From contig NZ_JAGPNM010000003.1 of the NCBI RefSeq assembly GCF_018831085.1, positions 248,001-312,000 of the forward strand: a stretch of DNA of 64,000 nt, written 5' to 3'. The translations under genes were made by a program, and so were the position numbers. The stretch's first letter is position 1; each line of letters opens with the position of its first letter. Below are positions 18,861-30,259 of the stretch, piece by piece. The notes below the pieces were generated by a model. The model saw only the letters and a list, made by a program, of their open reading frames with translations. It had not been told where the DNA came from and did not search any database. Source of the DNA: Rheinheimera oceanensis. GTDB taxonomy: Bacteria > Pseudomonadota > Gammaproteobacteria > Enterobacterales > Alteromonadaceae.

Positions 18861-19568
18861 TTACGCTAATTCTGCTAATACCAGTTGGTCGTCTTGTAAT
18901 TTTATACAAGCCGGCTTACCCCAAAAATCGCCCTGCAGGCTGTCGCTAAGCCAGTAATTACCAGCAATAGACACCAGTTCAGCCTGTAAGTTGTAACAAA
19001 AAATACGTTTAGTACTGTCACCGCCTGCACCGGCAATCGCTTTACCGCGCAAGGTGCCATAAATATGAATATTGCCATCAGCTATTACTTCAGCACCGGC
19101 ACCAACAGTGCCTTTAACAATTAAATCAGCACCTTTGGCATATACCTGCTGGCCGGAGCGCACAGTTTGCTCAATAATTTTGCTGTCCATCGGTACATTA
19201 ACTGTGCTGGTTACCACTGCGGTTTGGCGTGTATTGCTGCTGGCGGTGACCGCAGTTTTGCTGTCTTTGGCCAGTTGTAAGGCGGCCAGGCCAGCTTGCT
19301 GCGCTTGTTGCTTTAACTCACTGCTGGCACCACAAACACCTACCAGTACCAGTTTTAACTCGGTAAAAAGTTGTTTTATCGCATGAAAATCAGGAGCTTG
19401 CTGTACATCCGCTAAATTAAGAATAATAGGCGCCTGATAAAAAAAGGCCGGAGCCTGAGCCAGCTTTTGCCTGAGTTGCTGTGAGAGTGAACTGACACTG
19501 AGATCGGCACATGACAGCACCGATAAAGGAAATAAGCTGCCTTTTAGTTCCAAAGACTGATCTGACAT
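18861..19568 (-). CDS. minC: Septum site-determining protein MinC
   Basis: FtsZ polymerisation inhibitor, 235 residues, close to the E. coli length of 231. The N-terminal domain (residues 1-105) interacts with FtsZ, a variable linker (KTAVTASSNTRQTAV) follows, and the C-terminal domain is a right-handed beta helix with the repeats VRSGQQVYAKGADLIVKG, GAEVIADGNIHIYGTLRG and GKAIAGAGGD. First gene of the min operon, 10 nt before minD. It is divergent from ycgL, and the interval 19569-19734 should hold both promoters, although I see no consensus pair. Confidence 0.95.
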   Translation of the reverse strand: MSDQSLELKGSLFPLSVLSCADLSVSSLSQQLRQKLAQAPAFFYQAPIILNLADVQQAPDFHAIKQLFTELKLVLVGVCGASSELKQQAQQAGLAALQLAKDSKTAVTASSNTRQTAVVTSTVNVPMDSKIIEQTVRSGQQVYAKGADLIVKGTVGAGAEVIADGNIHIYGTLRGKAIAGAGGDSTKRIFCYNLQAELVSIAGNYWLSDSLQGDFWGKPACIKLQDDQLVLAELA

Positions 19569-19734
19569 AAGGGTATAGTGCGCACTTGTTATTATTTACC
19601 ATAACCGGCTGTTCTTCACTTAGCCAACACCCGGCATTTATTTGCGTTGCCGCAGGTTGGCGGGTACGCAATACAAGGCTGTCATGTTATAGTTTAGCCC
19701 TTAGTTAAGCAAGGTTGATGCGTGGTTTTATTCG

Positions 19735-20007
19735 ATGCTGTGTGCCGTTTATAAAAGTGTGCGAAAAGACAGTACCTATCTGTATGTTGAACGCCGGGAT
19801 GATTTTAGCAAGGTGCCTGAAGCACTGTTGCAAACCTTTGGCACGCCTGTGCTGGTTACACTGCTCAATTTGGCAGGGCGGGAACATTTAGCACTGGCAG
19901 ATATCGATAAGGTAAAGCAGCAATTGCTGCAACAGGGTTATTATTTACAGATACCGCCGCCGGTAGACAATTTACTGGCAGAACACAAAAAGCTGTTACA
20001 ACAGTAA
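19735..20007 (+). CDS. ycgL: YcgL domain-containing protein
   Basis: Small protein of 90 residues in the YcgL family. It matches the family closely: MLCAVYKSVRKDSTYLYVE, FSKVPEALLQTFGTPVLV, and QQGYYLQIPPPVDNLL near the end. The structure is known to be a small alpha/beta fold, and the molecular role is not settled. The gene lies next to minC and upstream of ycgM and ycgN, as in E. coli. A lytic transglycosylase gene is inserted in between. A TTATAG element about 35 nt upstream of the start may be its -10. Confidence 0.92.
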   Translation: MLCAVYKSVRKDSTYLYVERRDDFSKVPEALLQTFGTPVLVTLLNLAGREHLALADIDKVKQQLLQQGYYLQIPPPVDNLLAEHKKLLQQ

Positions 20008-20032
20008 TTTTTCATTATCAATGGGTTTTTTT

Positions 20033-21061
20033 ATGTTTAGATCTCTTATCTGTGTTGCCGTAAGTACCTTTTTTAGCGTGGCTGTAATAGCTCAGGAGCA
20101 AACCACCGACAACAAACCAAGCTTTGCAGATTACACCGCAACGCTAAAGCAGGAAGCATTAAGTAAAGGTTATGCGCCGGAATTACTTGAGCCGGTGTTT
20201 GCTTCGCTGACGTTTCACGAGCGCATTGTTTCTGCCGATAAAAGCCAGCCGGAATTTGTTGAAACCTTAAGTACTTATTTACCCAAGCGTGTAAGCGAAA
20301 CCCGTATCAGAATGGCGCGCGAGCGTTATCAGCAATATTTACCTGAGCTGGAAAAAATTGGCGAGAAATATGGCGTGCAACCACGCTTTATTGTTGCGTT
20401 GTGGGGGCTGGAAAGCAGCTTTGGCCGCATTATGGGCAACTATTCGGTGCCATCGGCATTAGCTACACTGGCTTATGAGGGGCGGCGCGAAACCTTTTTT
20501 AAGCAAGAGTTTTATCATGCACTGGATATTTTGGCGCAGGGGCATATCAGTCTGGATGATATGAAAGGCTCCTGGGCCGGGGCTATGGGGCAAAGCCAGT
20601 TTATGCCCAGCTCTTTTATGGCCTACGCACAAGACGGCGACGGCGATGGTAAAAAAGATATCTGGACTAATCAGCTCGATGTATTTGCCTCTATTGCCAA
20701 CTACTTAAAGAAGCAAGGCTGGGATAACAGCAAAACCTGGGGCCGCGAAGTAATATTGCCCGACGGCTTTGATGCGGCAAATGCCATTGCCAGAGGCAGC
20801 CTGCAGCGTAATGAATGGCTGGGCCGCTGGTCGCAATCTGAGCGCAGTCTGGCCGACTGGAATAAGCTGGGAGTGCAGCGGCTAAATAACACCGCTTTGC
20901 CAGCCCGTGATATTAATGCTGCGCTGGTTTTGCCTGACGGCGAAGGCGGCCGCGCTTTTCTGGCGTACGACAACTACAAAGTACTGATGCACTGGAACCG
21001 CTCTTATTACTTTGTTACCAGTGTAGGTTATCTGGCCGATTTAATTGTGGCTGAGGATTAA
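20033..21061 (+). CDS. MltB-type lytic murein transglycosylase
   Basis: Periplasmic peptidoglycan-cleaving enzyme of the SLT_2/MltB family, about 342 residues. A signal peptide ends near VAVIAQE. There is no lipobox cysteine at the expected place, so it looks soluble rather than a lipoprotein. The catalytic glutamate lies in IVALWGLESSFGRIMGNY, and GAMGQSQFMPSSFMAYAQDGDGDGKKDIW is the family hallmark. A C-terminal peptidoglycan-binding domain is not evident. The start is uncertain between 20021 and 20033, as neither has a strong ribosome site; I prefer 20033 because it gives a more typical signal peptide. Confidence 0.9.
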   Translation: MFRSLICVAVSTFFSVAVIAQEQTTDNKPSFADYTATLKQEALSKGYAPELLEPVFASLTFHERIVSADKSQPEFVETLSTYLPKRVSETRIRMARERYQQYLPELEKIGEKYGVQPRFIVALWGLESSFGRIMGNYSVPSALATLAYEGRRETFFKQEFYHALDILAQGHISLDDMKGSWAGAMGQSQFMPSSFMAYAQDGDGDGKKDIWTNQLDVFASIANYLKKQGWDNSKTWGREVILPDGFDAANAIARGSLQRNEWLGRWSQSERSLADWNKLGVQRLNNTALPARDINAALVLPDGEGGRAFLAYDNYKVLMHWNRSYYFVTSVGYLADLIVAED

Positions 21062-21066
21062 CATTA

Positions 21067-21729
21067 ATGACTTATCAGCATCTGAGTATTAGCGGCAGCC
21101 CTATCGATTTACCGGTAGGTAAAGTTGTTTGCATCGGCCAGAACTACCAGGATCATATTGCCGAAATGCAAAGCAAAACGGCCCCTGAAGCGCTGTTTTT
21201 TATTAAACCTTCTACTGCGCTGTGTGCGATCAGCCCCGGTTTTGCTATTCCGGCTGGTCAGGGCGCAGTGCACAATGAAACTGAACTGGCCGTATTGATT
21301 GGTAAACCGTTAAAACAGGCCGGTTATGCTGCGGTAAATGATGCAATCTGGGGCTACAGTTTAGCGCTGGATTTGACGCTTCGTGAGGTTCAGGCGCAAT
21401 TAAAACAGCTGGGCCGGCCGTGGGAGATAGCCAAAGGTTTTGATGGCGCCTGCCCGGTAGCCGGTTTTGTTGAAAAAAGCCGGGTACAGCACCCGCAGCA
21501 ACTGGAGTTTAGCCTAACCGTTAATGGTACACAGCGCCAGCAAGGTAATACTGCCAATATGATCCGGGGGATTAGCCAGCTTATTAGCGAAATGAGCCGG
21601 CATTTTACCCTGCTGCCCGGCGATATTGTGCTTACCGGCACCCCGGCAGGGGTTGGCCCGCTTAGCTCTGGTGATACGCTGCAGTTGCAACTTTCTGATA
21701 TTTTTACAGTAAACAGCAAGGTAAATTAA
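21067..21729 (+). CDS. ycgM: Fumarylacetoacetate hydrolase family protein YcgM
   Basis: Small FAH-fold hydrolase or decarboxylase of 220 residues, of the acylpyruvase/oxaloacetate decarboxylase group. The family signature begins KVVCIGQNYQDHIAEM. Metal ligands appear in VHNETELAVLIG and in the YSLALDLTLREVQ region, followed by WEIAKGFDGACPVAGFV and a C-terminal DIVLTGTPAGVGPL. It likely acts on small beta-keto acids. It starts 5 nt after the transglycosylase stop and is followed 2 nt later by ycgN, so these genes probably share a message. Confidence 0.92.
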   Translation: MTYQHLSISGSPIDLPVGKVVCIGQNYQDHIAEMQSKTAPEALFFIKPSTALCAISPGFAIPAGQGAVHNETELAVLIGKPLKQAGYAAVNDAIWGYSLALDLTLREVQAQLKQLGRPWEIAKGFDGACPVAGFVEKSRVQHPQQLEFSLTVNGTQRQQGNTANMIRGISQLISEMSRHFTLLPGDIVLTGTPAGVGPLSSGDTLQLQLSDIFTVNSKVN

Positions 21730-21731
21730 AG

Positions 21732-22226
21732 ATGGCGTTAGCAGAGCGGTTCTGGGAGACAAAAAGCCTGGACGAAATGAACACTGAAGAGTGGGAGGCC
21801 TTATGCGATGGCTGCGCTAAATGTTGTTTAAATAAATTTATTGACGATGACGAAGAAGAAGGCCCAACGGCAGTGCTGCATCAGGATGAACAGGTGCATT
21901 ATACCAATATTGCTTGCCGCTATTTGAATAGCCATAAATGCGAGTGCACCGAATATACCCAGCGTACCGTGCTGGTACCCGACTGCATAGCGCTGACAAA
22001 AGAAAACCTGAAACACATTTTCTTTATGCCTACCAGCTGCGCTTACCGGCGTTTACATGAAGGGCGCGGCCTGCCGCATTGGCATCCGTTACTCAACGGC
22101 GGTAAAAAAAGCCTGATGCATAAAAAGCAAATGTCCGTGCGCAATAAAACCATTTCTGAGTTACAGGTAAATCTGGATGACTTTGAAGACTTTATCGTGC
22201 GCTGGCCACTAAACGATCTGGATTAA
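21732..22226 (+). CDS. ycgN: YcgN family cysteine cluster protein
   Basis: A 164-residue protein of the YcgN/UPF0260 family. Conserved cysteines lie in LCDGCAKCCLNKF, IACRYLNSHKCECTEYTQR, VPDCIAL and TSCAYRR, a pattern that suggests metal or iron-sulfur binding. HWHPLLNGG is another family mark. The biological role is not known. It is immediately downstream of ycgM, matching the ycgL-ycgM-ycgN order of E. coli. A mechanosensitive channel gene follows 24 nt later. Confidence 0.92.
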   Translation: MALAERFWETKSLDEMNTEEWEALCDGCAKCCLNKFIDDDEEEGPTAVLHQDEQVHYTNIACRYLNSHKCECTEYTQRTVLVPDCIALTKENLKHIFFMPTSCAYRRLHEGRGLPHWHPLLNGGKKSLMHKKQMSVRNKTISELQVNLDDFEDFIVRWPLNDLD

Positions 22227-22250
22227 ACAGCGCTGAGCGGAGTTACTGTC

Positions 22251-22868
22251 GTGTCATTTTTTGATTATATTCAGCAAATGTTTACCCATTTTAGCCCGAT
22301 AACCGTTCAGCTATTGCTTAGTGTAACGGTGGTGGTGCTGTATTTTATTATCAGCCGCCGGGTTATGCCGCTGCTGTATCAGGTTATAGCTCACAGCAAA
22401 CTCAAAGCCGAAATGAATAAACGCGCAGCGGCGGTATTTCATATTCTGCTGGTGTTACTGTTGGTTGTAGTGCTAAGCATAATCTGGGGTATTGATATCC
22501 GCGGTTTGCTGGTGCTGGCATCGTCAATGATTGCCGTGGTCGGGGTTGCGTTATTTGCCGCCTGGAGTTTGCTTAGCAATATTACTGCGTTTTTTATTCT
22601 GCTGGGGCAAAAGGCTTTTGCCGAAGGCATGGAGGTGCGGGTAATAGATGGCGGAAATTATCTTGAAGGGCGCATTGTTGAAATTAACCTGTTTAGCACA
22701 GTGCTGCGCACTAAAGACAATGAGCAGGTGGTATACCCGAATAATTTGCTAATATCGCGCCCTGTTATCGTATTTCCAAAGAAAAGCCGTACTGTGGTGC
22801 ATAACACTGCAGCGGAAAAAGCCCAGCGCTGGCGGCGTAAGATGTTGATTAGCCAGAAAAGAGATTGA
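22251..22868 (+). CDS. Small MscS-family mechanosensitive channel
   Basis: Inner-membrane protein of 205 residues. Three hydrophobic helices lie at about residues 17-38, 58-80 and 85-112. The last has the small-residue packing typical of the MscS pore and is followed by a cytosolic beta domain (ITAFFILLGQKAFAEGMEVRVIDGGNYLEGRIVEINLFSTVL region). It is shorter than E. coli MscS (286 residues) and lacks most of the C-terminal alpha/beta vestibule, as in other minimal members. The start is GTG at 22251, with GGAG about 10 nt upstream. It lies downstream of ycgN and about 90 nt before smc. Confidence 0.85.
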   Translation: MSFFDYIQQMFTHFSPITVQLLLSVTVVVLYFIISRRVMPLLYQVIAHSKLKAEMNKRAAAVFHILLVLLLVVVLSIIWGIDIRGLLVLASSMIAVVGVALFAAWSLLSNITAFFILLGQKAFAEGMEVRVIDGGNYLEGRIVEINLFSTVLRTKDNEQVVYPNNLLISRPVIVFPKKSRTVVHNTAAEKAQRWRRKMLISQKRD

Positions 22869-22961
22869 TTTTTTCGTGACAGCGCAGATGGCCGCTGGTA
22901 CATTTTGTCTAACGCAATGATAACCCCAAAGCAATGATAACAATAACACTATGCTGCCCAG

Positions 22962-25900
22962 ATGCGCTTAAAACAAATAAAACTGTCCGGCTTTAAGTCG
23001 TTTGTTGACAGCACCAGTGTACCTTTTCCACAGCAGATGACAGCTGTGGTTGGCCCCAATGGTTGCGGTAAATCTAACGTTATTGATGCGGTGCGCTGGG
23101 TGCTGGGTGAAAGCTCAGCAAAAAATCTGCGTGGCGACGCCATGACCGATGTTATTTTTAACGGTTCGTCGCAGCGCAAACCAGTGTCTCAGGCATCAGT
23201 AGAGCTGGTGTTTGAAAATACCGAAGGCCGCCTGGCAGGTGGCCTGGCCGATCGCAGTGAAATAGCCATTAAACGCATTGTTACCCGCGATGCACAGTCG
23301 AATTACTTTTTAAATGGCAGCAAATGCCGCCGCCGTGACATTACCGATATTTTCCTTGGCACCGGCCTTGGGCCGCGCAGCTACGCCATTATTGAACAGG
23401 GCATGATTTCGCGGCTGATAGAATCCCGGCCGCAAGAGCTACGGGTGTTTATCGAAGAAGCTGCCGGTATTTCCAAATACAAAGAGCGGCGCCGCGAAAC
23501 TGAAAACCGTATTAAGCACACCCGCGAAAACCTTGATCGGCTGGCTGATGTACGTGAAGAGCTGGGTAAAAACATTGAAAAGCTAAAACGTCAGGCTACT
23601 GCGGCGCAGCGCTATAAAGAGCTAAAAGCACAAGAGCGTAAACTAAAGGCAGAGCTGACAACGATAAAGTGGCTGCATTACAGTAACCGGCTTACGGCAC
23701 TGGACAAGCAATTACAGCAACAGCAAACTGAACTGGAAAAATATCAGTCGCAGGAGCTGGGCGATCAGCGCGTACTGCTGGAATTAAAGCAGCGGGCGCA
23801 GGAAGCCCGACAGCAGCTGGATCAGGTGCAAAGCCGGTTTTATCAGCACGGTGCCACTATCAGCCGGCTGGAACAGCAAATTTTGCATCAGCGTCAGCAA
23901 CAGCAAACTCTCACTGCGCAAATGCAGCAGGCCAAACACAGCCTGAGCCAGGCCGAAGATTTTATCGCCACCGAGCAGGCGCAACAAACTGAGTTGCAGC
24001 AACAGTTGCAACAGGACGAACCGCAACTGGCCTTGCTTAGCGAGCAACTGGACGAACTTAGCCAACAACTGCAGCAACTGGAAGATGAACAACAACAGCA
24101 GCAACAGGCATTTCAGCACTGGCAACAGCAGCATTTTCGTCTGCAGCAACAACAGCAACAGCAACAGTTGCAGTTACAAAATCAGCAACAACAGCTAAAC
24201 CAGTTGCAGCAACAACAGCAGCAACTGCAGCAGGAAACCGCAGAGCTGTTACTTGAGCCGCTGCAGCAGCGCATCAGTAAGCTAACTGCTGAACTTGAAC
24301 AAACCACAGAGTTGCTACAGCAACGTACTCAGGAGCATAGCCAGGCAGAGGCGGCGTTACAGCAACATGAACAGCTAAGCCGTCAACTGGAGGCAGAGCT
24401 GCTAAACGCCAATAGTGAACTGCAGATGCTGCAGCGCGAACAGCAAAAATTACAGCAACAACAACAGCAGCAGGACAACCAGCAACAACAATTGCTGCGC
24501 CAGTTGCAGGTTAAACCCGGCTGGGCTGCTGCAGTTGCGCTGGTGTTGGGGCAATTGCAGCATGCAGCTGTTGCTGCGCAGCTTCCGGAGCCGCCGGCTA
24601 CTGTGGTAATAGCTAATAAACAGCCAGTTATAGCAGGCACGCTGGCAGAGGTGATATTGGCAGGCGTTTATCCCGACAGTTTTAACCATATTCTGCTGGC
24701 AGAAACCTTAACAGCAGCGCAGCAGAGTGTCGCAGCTCTTAAAGCTGGCCAGTCAGTTATTTGCCCGCAGGGTTACTGGCTTGGTAGCAACTGGGCACTG
24801 CTGGCCAGTGCCGCTGCACAAGACAGCTATTTATTGCGCCAGGAACGTTTAGCACAACTGATTACTGAGCTGGCGGTGGCACAGCAGCAACAGCAAGGCA
24901 TTGCCGCTCAGTTAGCCACTCAACAGCAGGCGCAGCAACAAGCGGCTGACATGCTGCAACAGGCACAACAAAGCCTGCAGCAGATGCAGCGACAACTACA
25001 ACAGCAACAAACCGGCTTGTTGCTGGCTCAGCAAGAGCTGCAGCAAGCACAGAAGCTGGCGCAAAAGCTGGCAGCCGAGCGCGAACAACTGCAATTGCGC
25101 CAGGCGCAGTTGGAAGAAAGTATAGAACAGCTGATGCAGGCACTAGAGCACAGTACTGAGCAGTTACTTGAGCATGAAGCCGGGCAGCAGTTGCTGCACA
25201 GCCAAAGTGGCACACAACAGCAACAGTTACAGCAACTGCGAGCCCGGTTTGAACAAAAGCGCAGCCAGCAACAACAATTGCTGATGCAGCAAAAAGTAGC
25301 CGAGCAACAATTGCATGCGCTGCAGCAAAGCCTGCAACGGGCCAAAGTGCAACAGCAGCAATTACAGGAACAACTAAACCAATTAACACATAAGTTGCAG
25401 CCAGACGATGAGCCTGAGCTGATATTACAGGAGCAACTGCAGCACAGCCTGCTGGAGCGTGAAGAGGCAGAACAACAGCTGATTGCGCAACAGGAATTGC
25501 TGGCGGCTACCGAGCAACAAATCCGCCAGTTAGAGCAAGGGCAGCATGGTGTGGTACAAATACTGAACAAAAAACGTAGCGAACTTGAAGAGCTGCGCCT
25601 TGATAGTGAAGGCTACCGTGTGCGCGCTAACAATATGCTGGAGTTACTGCGTGAGCAGCAAGCCAGTATGAAAGATATTCTGCCGCAATTGCCAGCCGAT
25701 GCCGAAGAGGCGGTATGGCAGCAGCAACTGGATAAAACCGTTGACGCGGTTGGCCGGCTTGGGCCGATAAACCTCGCTGCTATTGAAGAGTATGAACAAC
25801 AAGCTGAGCGCAAACAGTATCTGGATGCGCAGAATGCCGACTTAACCTCAGCAATGGAAACACTGGAAACGGCCATTCGTAAAATAGATAAAGAAACACG

Positions 25901-26375
25901 GCAGAAGTTTAAAGACACCTTTGAACAGGTAAACGACGGTTTAAAAACGCTGTTTCCGAAGGTATTTGGCGGCGGCAGTGCCTATTTAGCCCTTACCGAA
26001 GATGACTTACTGGAAACCGGTGTTACTATCATGGCGCGACCACCGGGTAAAAAAAACAGTACAATACATTTATTATCGGGTGGTGAAAAAGCCTTAACCG
26101 CTTTATCATTGGTGTTTTCGATTTTCCGGCTTAATCCGGCGCCATTTTGTATGTTAGATGAAGTAGATGCGCCACTGGACGACGCCAACGTTGGCCGGTT
26201 TTGCAATCTGGTGCGGGAAATGTCTGAAACAGTACAATTTATTTATATTAGCCACAATAAAATTGCCATGGAAATGGCGGCACAGCTAATGGGCGTGACA
26301 ATGCAGGAGCCCGGCGTGTCACGTGTTGTTGCTGTCGATGTGGATGATGCTGTTAAAATGGCAGCAGCCTCTTAA
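22962..26375 (+). CDS. smc: Chromosome segregation protein SMC with glutamine-rich arms
   Basis: Condensin ATPase that organises the chromosome, 1137 residues. Walker A is GPNGCGKS (31-38). The ABC signature LSGGEKALTAL is near 1037 and Walker B CMLDEVDAPLDDANV near 1060. The hinge occupies about 516-625 (KPGWAAAVALVLGQL to PQGYWLGSNWALL). The two coiled-coil arms, about 235-510 and 630-880, are dominated by glutamine, with many runs of six or more CAA/CAG codons. It is followed by zipA and ligA, the order seen in Pseudomonas. Long reverse-strand reading frames inside it are artefacts of this composition. Confidence 0.95.
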   Translation: MRLKQIKLSGFKSFVDSTSVPFPQQMTAVVGPNGCGKSNVIDAVRWVLGESSAKNLRGDAMTDVIFNGSSQRKPVSQASVELVFENTEGRLAGGLADRSEIAIKRIVTRDAQSNYFLNGSKCRRRDITDIFLGTGLGPRSYAIIEQGMISRLIESRPQELRVFIEEAAGISKYKERRRETENRIKHTRENLDRLADVREELGKNIEKLKRQATAAQRYKELKAQERKLKAELTTIKWLHYSNRLTALDKQLQQQQTELEKYQSQELGDQRVLLELKQRAQEARQQLDQVQSRFYQHGATISRLEQQILHQRQQQQTLTAQMQQAKHSLSQAEDFIATEQAQQTELQQQLQQDEPQLALLSEQLDELSQQLQQLEDEQQQQQQAFQHWQQQHFRLQQQQQQQQLQLQNQQQQLNQLQQQQQQLQQETAELLLEPLQQRISKLTAELEQTTELLQQRTQEHSQAEAALQQHEQLSRQLEAELLNANSELQMLQREQQKLQQQQQQQDNQQQQLLRQLQVKPGWAAAVALVLGQLQHAAVAAQLPEPPATVVIANKQPVIAGTLAEVILAGVYPDSFNHILLAETLTAAQQSVAALKAGQSVICPQGYWLGSNWALLASAAAQDSYLLRQERLAQLITELAVAQQQQQGIAAQLATQQQAQQQAADMLQQAQQSLQQMQRQLQQQQTGLLLAQQELQQAQKLAQKLAAEREQLQLRQAQLEESIEQLMQALEHSTEQLLEHEAGQQLLHSQSGTQQQQLQQLRARFEQKRSQQQQLLMQQKVAEQQLHALQQSLQRAKVQQQQLQEQLNQLTHKLQPDDEPELILQEQLQHSLLEREEAEQQLIAQQELLAATEQQIRQLEQGQHGVVQILNKKRSELEELRLDSEGYRVRANNMLELLREQQASMKDILPQLPADAEEAVWQQQLDKTVDAVGRLGPINLAAIEEYEQQAERKQYLDAQNADLTSAMETLETAIRKIDKETRQKFKDTFEQVNDGLKTLFPKVFGGGSAYLALTEDDLLETGVTIMARPPGKKNSTIHLLSGGEKALTALSLVFSIFRLNPAPFCMLDEVDAPLDDANVGRFCNLVREMSETVQFIYISHNKIAMEMAAQLMGVTMQEPGVSRVVAVDVDDAVKMAAAS

Positions 26376-26389
26376 TTAAAGGTAACCTT

Positions 26390-27295
26390 ATGGCTGACGA
26401 ATTACGTTTGGTTTTTATTATTATCGGCGCCCTGGTATTAGGTGCATTGTTATTACATGGCTTATGGACAGTGCGTAAAAACGCCGGCCAGCCCAAGCAC
26501 CGGTATTACGATGAGCAAGCGGGTAATGCCGCGGATGAAAAAGCAGATGGCTTTGATGAGCTGGGTGTAGGTGCGGTGCGGGTGGTAAAGGCCGGCGAAA
26601 GAACTGCAGCCGTAAAGCCAGCCGTTTCACCGGCAAAAACATCGGCGTTTAAACGTGCTGAAACTGCAGCAGTAAAGCGCCAGCCTGCCGCGCCGGTTAA
26701 GGCCGAAGTGCAAAGCGAACTGCCGTTTGACGAACCCAAAGAGCCACAGCTGAATTTCTCAGCACTGGCCGATGACGACGAACCCAGATTGCACGCAGAT
26801 GCTGACTATGCTGTTGAGACTGAGCCAGAGCCGGAACCGCAAGCCGAAACCGTTGCGGAACAAGAGCCAGCCGAAGTGCTGATCCTGTATGTATTGTTAC
26901 CTGAAGACAAAGAGATGAAAGGGCCGGATCTGTTGTCGTCATTACTGACTTTGGGCTTTAAATACGGCGAAATGGATATTTTTCACCGCCATCTGGACAG
27001 TGCAGGTTCGGGTGCGGTGTTATTCAGCCTGGCCAATATGTTTAACCCCGGCACTTTTGATTTGGAAAACATCGAAAAACTGGGTACCCGTGGTGTAAGT
27101 TTATTTATGACACTGCCAGGCCCGGGCGAGCCGCTGCAAAACTTTAACCTGATGCACAATGCGGCAAAAAAACTGGCAGAAGAGTTCGGTGGCCAGGTAC
27201 TGGACGGCCAGCGCAGCGTGTTAACGGTGCAAACCGTGCGGCACTATGTAGATAAAATCCGCGAATTTCAGCGCCAGCGTTTAATCCACGGCTAA
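26390..27295 (+). CDS. zipA: Cell division protein ZipA
   Basis: Inner-membrane anchor that tethers FtsZ at the division site, 301 residues. An N-terminal transmembrane helix (LVFIIIGALVLGALLLHGLW, about 6-25) is followed by a charged and Pro/Ala/Glu-rich linker (about 45-165). The C-terminal FtsZ-binding domain starts near VLILYVLLPEDKEMKGPDL and includes FHRHLDSAGSGAVLFSLANM. The ATG follows AAAGGTA, 14 nt after the smc stop. The smc-zipA linkage makes sense as a chromosome-segregation and division operon. A terminator follows at 27329. Confidence 0.95.
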   Translation: MADELRLVFIIIGALVLGALLLHGLWTVRKNAGQPKHRYYDEQAGNAADEKADGFDELGVGAVRVVKAGERTAAVKPAVSPAKTSAFKRAETAAVKRQPAAPVKAEVQSELPFDEPKEPQLNFSALADDDEPRLHADADYAVETEPEPEPQAETVAEQEPAEVLILYVLLPEDKEMKGPDLLSSLLTLGFKYGEMDIFHRHLDSAGSGAVLFSLANMFNPGTFDLENIEKLGTRGVSLFMTLPGPGEPLQNFNLMHNAAKKLAEEFGGQVLDGQRSVLTVQTVRHYVDKIREFQRQRLIHG

Positions 27296-29437
<2,142 letters not shown>

Positions 29438-29438
29438 G

Positions 29439-29774
29439 ATGCCGGATTTTCTTTATCAGTTGTTACTGGATTGGGGCAGTTTTTTCCGGCCTTATGTACG
29501 GGATATTGCCCTGGCTATGGTCGCAACCTGTCTGGTGGTATTTGGTGATGATTTAAACCGCTTTGTACGCCGCCAGATTGCCCATATGCATTTTATCTGG
29601 CGTACCGGTATTTTTATTCTGTTATGCGCCTTTGGTTATGGCGCCCTGACAATATTGCTGACACCATTGGTAGCAGGCCAGCTTGGCCGAATAGGCAACC
29701 TGTGGTTGCCCTGGGTTTGTCTGGCTATTTTTACGCTGCTGGGCATACTGGCACAACGTAAGCGCCAGTTATGA
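29439..29774 (+). CDS. DUF3392 family membrane protein
   Basis: An inner-membrane protein of 111 residues with three hydrophobic segments, about residues 22-38, 53-78 and 88-104. It has the conserved FGDDLNRFVRRQIAHMHFIWRT centre that I associate with DUF3392. Function is unknown. It starts immediately after ligA and its stop overlaps the next start (ATGA), so it is co-transcribed with ligA and the DUF2919 gene. Genes of this pair are typically found behind ligA in related bacteria, as far as I recall. Confidence 0.82.
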   Translation: MPDFLYQLLLDWGSFFRPYVRDIALAMVATCLVVFGDDLNRFVRRQIAHMHFIWRTGIFILLCAFGYGALTILLTPLVAGQLGRIGNLWLPWVCLAIFTLLGILAQRKRQL

Positions 29775-30259
29775 CGCCACAACCGCTATGGCCGGTGCTG
29801 GACGATAACGGCCTGCATAAAGTGCCGCTGCGTTTTTACTGGTTATTGCTACTGCTATTACGGCCTTATATCTGCTGGGTGCTGGTATTAACCCTGCCGC
29901 AGGCACAGCGCGATATGCTGGCGCTGTTTTATCCGCGCCAGGCTGATTTTATCCTCGCCTGCGCGGTGGCTGCCCCGCTGCTGTTGCTCATAGCTGCCCT
30001 TAGCCAGCGCAAACCGAAAGGCTATGCCGGATGGCGCCATATCTGGCGCTTTGGCCGTGGTTTGATGTTAACGGTGGCAACGGTGGATCTGCTGCTCACC
30101 ATACTGCATTTACCTTCTCAGGTTATGTTGGACGCACCCTGGCGTATTTTATCGCCGGTTTTGTTATTTATTGGCTGTCTGTGGTTATTGCGCTCGCGCA
30201 CTCTTAAAGCGGTGTTTGCCGAATGGCCAGAGCCGGATAGCAGCAAGAGTAAATCTTAA
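29771..30259 (+). CDS. DUF2919 family membrane protein
   Basis: A 162-residue membrane protein with four likely transmembrane helices (about 22-42, 58-78, 93-112 and 124-142). The start WPVLDDNGLHKVPLRFYWLLLLLLRPY and the central KPKGYAGWRHIWRFGR resemble DUF2919. Function is unknown. It overlaps the DUF3392 gene by 4 nt. It converges on the response-regulator gene, and the two stop codons share the four bases TTAA at 30256-30259, so no terminator separates them. Confidence 0.82.
   Translation: MTPQPLWPVLDDNGLHKVPLRFYWLLLLLLRPYICWVLVLTLPQAQRDMLALFYPRQADFILACAVAAPLLLLIAALSQRKPKGYAGWRHIWRFGRGLMLTVATVDLLLTILHLPSQVMLDAPWRILSPVLLFIGCLWLLRSRTLKAVFAEWPEPDSSKSKS

Noticed and set aside
24862..25570. 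Reverse-strand frames of 175 and 180 codons inside smc
   Set aside because: They are shadows of CAG/CAA repeats, giving Cys/Ser- or Ala/Val-rich nonsense, and smc itself is unmistakable.
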